64,000 bases of DNA from Planctomycetota bacterium (lineage in GTDB: Bacteria; Planctomycetota; UBA1135; UBA2386): positions 17,590-81,589 of the forward strand of contig JAEUHQ010000097.1 of NCBI GenBank assembly GCA_016794565.1. Reading direction: 5' to 3'. The position numbers and the translations under genes were made by a program. The notes beneath the pieces are model-generated. The model did no database searches. It was not told the DNA's origin and was given only the letters and a program-made list of their open reading frames with translations. This document shows, piece after piece, positions 62,445-64,000 of this stretch. Positions within the stretch are counted from its first letter, which is position 1. Every line of letters begins with the position of its first letter.

Positions 62445-64000
62445 AAGGGCAACGCGGCGAGCGCCGCCGCGGCGAAGGTCGAGGAATCGACGTCGCTCCA
62501 CACGCGCACGATGCGTCCGGCGCCGTCGATCAGGAACGCGATGCGCTTCGCGGCGCGTGCGGTCGTGTCGGCCGCGGCGCCGTACGCGATGGCCGTCGAG
62601 CCGTCCGTGTCGCAGAGCAGCGGGAACGGGAAGTGCTGCTCGGTCCCGAAGGCGGCGTTCGCCACCGCATCGTCGAGGGAGACACCGACCACGGCGCAGC
62701 CGCGCGCCTCGAACTCGGCGAACGCATCCCTGAGTCCGGCGCCTTGCCTCGTGCAGCCCGGCGTCGACGCACGGGGACAGAACCACAGGAGCAGCATGCG
62801 GCCCGCGTAGTCGTCGAGAGATCGTTCGATCCCTCCGGCGTCGGCTTCGCGGAACGGCGGCGCAAGGTCGCCCTTCGCCAGTCCCTTCGCCGCGTGCCCC
62901 GCGGACGCGGCGAGCGCCCTCGTCTCGGGTTCGGGCGGCGCGGGATGCACGTGCGCATCGACGTAGCTCTGCGCATACGGCAGCTTCTCGCGCTCACGGT
63001 CGTGGTACGGCACGCCTTCCGTCATCCACTTCGGCGCGGGTTCGCCCTTCAGGTGGTGCGCGAAGTACTCGCTCATGCGGCGCGTCCAGTCCTTCATGTT
63101 CTGCCGTTGCCGCAGGCCATGGCCCTCGCCGTTGTAGTTGAAGAGGTAGCTCTCCTTGCCGAGGCGCCGCAGTGCGGTGAAGTACTCGATGCCCTGCGTC
63201 CACGGCACCGCCCCGTCCTGGTCGTTGGCGAGGATCAGCACGGGCGTGCGCACCTTGTCCGCGAACCAGATCGGCGAGTTCTCGAGGTAGCGCAGCGGGT
63301 ACTGCCACGGCGTGCCGCCGATGCGCGACTGCGTCTGCTCGTACTGGAACTGCCGCGACATCCCGGTCTCGTAGCGGATGCCGCCATACGCCGACAGCAT
63401 GTTGCTCACCGGCGCGCCGCTCTCGACCGCCGCGAAGATGTTCGTTTGCGTGACGAGGAACGCGGTCTGGTAGCCGCCCCAGCTGTGGCCCGCCGCGCCG
63501 ATCGCCTTCTCGTCGACGAAGCCCTGCGCGATGAGGTGCTGCACGCCGGACACGACGCACTTCACGCACGAACGGCCCGGGTAGCCGATGTCGTAGTGCA
63601 CGTCGGGCTCGAACCACAGGTACCCGTTGCTCACGTAGTAGCTCGCGATCGGAGAGGTCCCCGGCGACGGCGGCGTGTAGTCGTGCAGGTCCTGCGTCAT
63701 GCGCTCGTAGAAGTACACGAGCATCGGGTACTTCTTCGCGGGGTCGAAGCCGTCGGGCTTCACCAGCACGCCGTTGCGCCGCTCGCCGTCGCCGTCGATC
63801 CAGTGCACCAGCTCCGCCGCGCCCCAGCGGTACTCCTGCTGCTGCGGATTGCAGTCCGAGAGGCGCCGCAGATCGGTGAAGTCGCCGGCGGCGCTCCACA
63901 GGTCGGGGAAGCGCGCGAACGTGGACCGGGTGAAGAACAGGCGGTCGCCGCCGCGCGGCCGGGTGAGCCCGCCGATGCTCTCGTCGGCGCGCCAGAGCTG
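62441..64000 (-). CDS. S9 prolyl-oligopeptidase domain fused to a peroxiredoxin (5' end outside window)
   Basis: 519 residues visible; the frame continues to the right edge (QLWRADESIGGLTRP...). N-terminal part visible: end of a beta-propeller-like region, then an alpha/beta hydrolase with nucleophile Ser in AAGHSWGGYQTA, Asp in ANDQDGAVPW and His in YNGEGHGLRQ. A His/Pro-rich linker follows, then a C-terminal about 150 residues with LAKGDLAPPF, the BCP-type active site RASTPGCTRQ (peroxidatic Cys) and FLIDGAGRIVRVW. Peptidase S9 and thiol peroxidase in one chain is unusual. The stop overlaps the next gene by 4 nt. Confidence 0.9.
   Translation of the reverse strand, partial: QLWRADESIGGLTRPRGGDRLFFTRSTFARFPDLWSAAGDFTDLRRLSDCNPQQQEYRWGAAELVHWIDGDGERRNGVLVKPDGFDPAKKYPMLVYFYERMTQDLHDYTPPSPGTSPIASYYVSNGYLWFEPDVHYDIGYPGRSCVKCVVSGVQHLIAQGFVDEKAIGAAGHSWGGYQTAFLVTQTNIFAAVESGAPVSNMLSAYGGIRYETGMSRQFQYEQTQSRIGGTPWQYPLRYLENSPIWFADKVRTPVLILANDQDGAVPWTQGIEYFTALRRLGKESYLFNYNGEGHGLRQRQNMKDWTRRMSEYFAHHLKGEPAPKWMTEGVPYHDREREKLPYAQSYVDAHVHPAPPEPETRALAASAGHAAKGLAKGDLAPPFREADAGGIERSLDDYAGRMLLLWFCPRASTPGCTRQGAGLRDAFAEFEARGCAVVGVSLDDAVANAAFGTEQHFPFPLLCDTDGSTAIAYGAAADTTARAAKRIAFLIDGAGRIVRVWSDVDSSTFAAAALAALPL

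Noticed and set aside
62441..63000. Peroxiredoxin as a separate gene
   Set aside because: The frame is continuous with the peptidase, no stop or RBS lies in the linker, and a start there is not better than the fusion.

Overview
This 64 kb window is high-GC chromosomal DNA from a Gram-negative bacterium. The evidence for a diderm is an Omp85/BamA-type outer-membrane assembly protein, KdsB (activation of Kdo for LPS), TolC-type efflux, many lipoprotein signals and a multiheme/outer-membrane redox operon. Gene content (FapA/DUF342, HDOD, standalone CoaB, a paired FtsK locus) and the style of EF-G would fit Planctomycetota, but no rRNA or other decisive marker is present, so the phylum is an inference. 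Genes are tightly packed. About seventeen neighbouring pairs overlap by exactly 4 nt (ATGA or GTGA), so translational coupling seems to be the main way operons are built here. I found no tRNA, rRNA, CRISPR array, insertion sequence or prophage.

Layout. 1-5.1 kb (minus): a three-gene redox operon. It encodes a membrane ferredoxin/flavoprotein/cytochrome-b-like protein, a 23-heme c-type cytochrome and a secreted protein that may be an outer-membrane barrel, and it looks like an electron conduit across the envelope. 5.5-8.5 kb (plus): lipoprotein-kdsB-pyrG. 8.5-16.8 kb: a short-chain dehydrogenase with ElbB, a ChaN-like lipoprotein, soluble transhydrogenase SthA with an HDOD protein, FapA with a CBS protein, then an inositol-phosphatase-family enzyme, a LOG protein and a Nudix hydrolase. 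16.8-25.8 kb (minus): BamA-like protein, DnaB, an FtsK-like protein without a motor, full FtsK and CoaB. 25.9-31.7 kb (plus): a TolC/HlyD/MacB-type tripartite exporter. 31.8-36.4 kb (minus): a response regulator, a histidine kinase, a STAS protein, a protein with four SANT/Myb-like repeats, and PTS enzyme I.

36.5-47 kb: a coiled-coil membrane protein, a CWC zinc-binding protein, a sugar-phosphate mutarotase, and biotin carboxylase with its carrier. The carrier pair and the carboxyltransferase/methylmalonyl-CoA epimerase pair are separated by nhaA and a Gfo/Idh oxidoreductase; together they suggest a propionyl-CoA carboxylation route. 47-54.4 kb: MutM, a PDZ lipoprotein, an anchored binding protein with an MFS transporter, a UGM-like flavoprotein, two cupins, and a PTPS-family enzyme with the ExxHGH (PTPS-III) signature. 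54.5-64 kb: EF-G, a membrane-anchored protein with two beta-carbonic anhydrase domains, a GT39-like membrane protein, an Rpn-family nuclease bracketed by a 43-bp direct repeat, an N-formylglutamate amidohydrolase, and an S9 peptidase fused to a peroxiredoxin that runs off the right edge.

The most unusual items are the putative electron conduit, the motorless FtsK paralogue, the four-repeat SANT protein, the tandem secreted carbonic anhydrase, the peptidase-peroxiredoxin fusion and the repeat remnant next to the Rpn gene.
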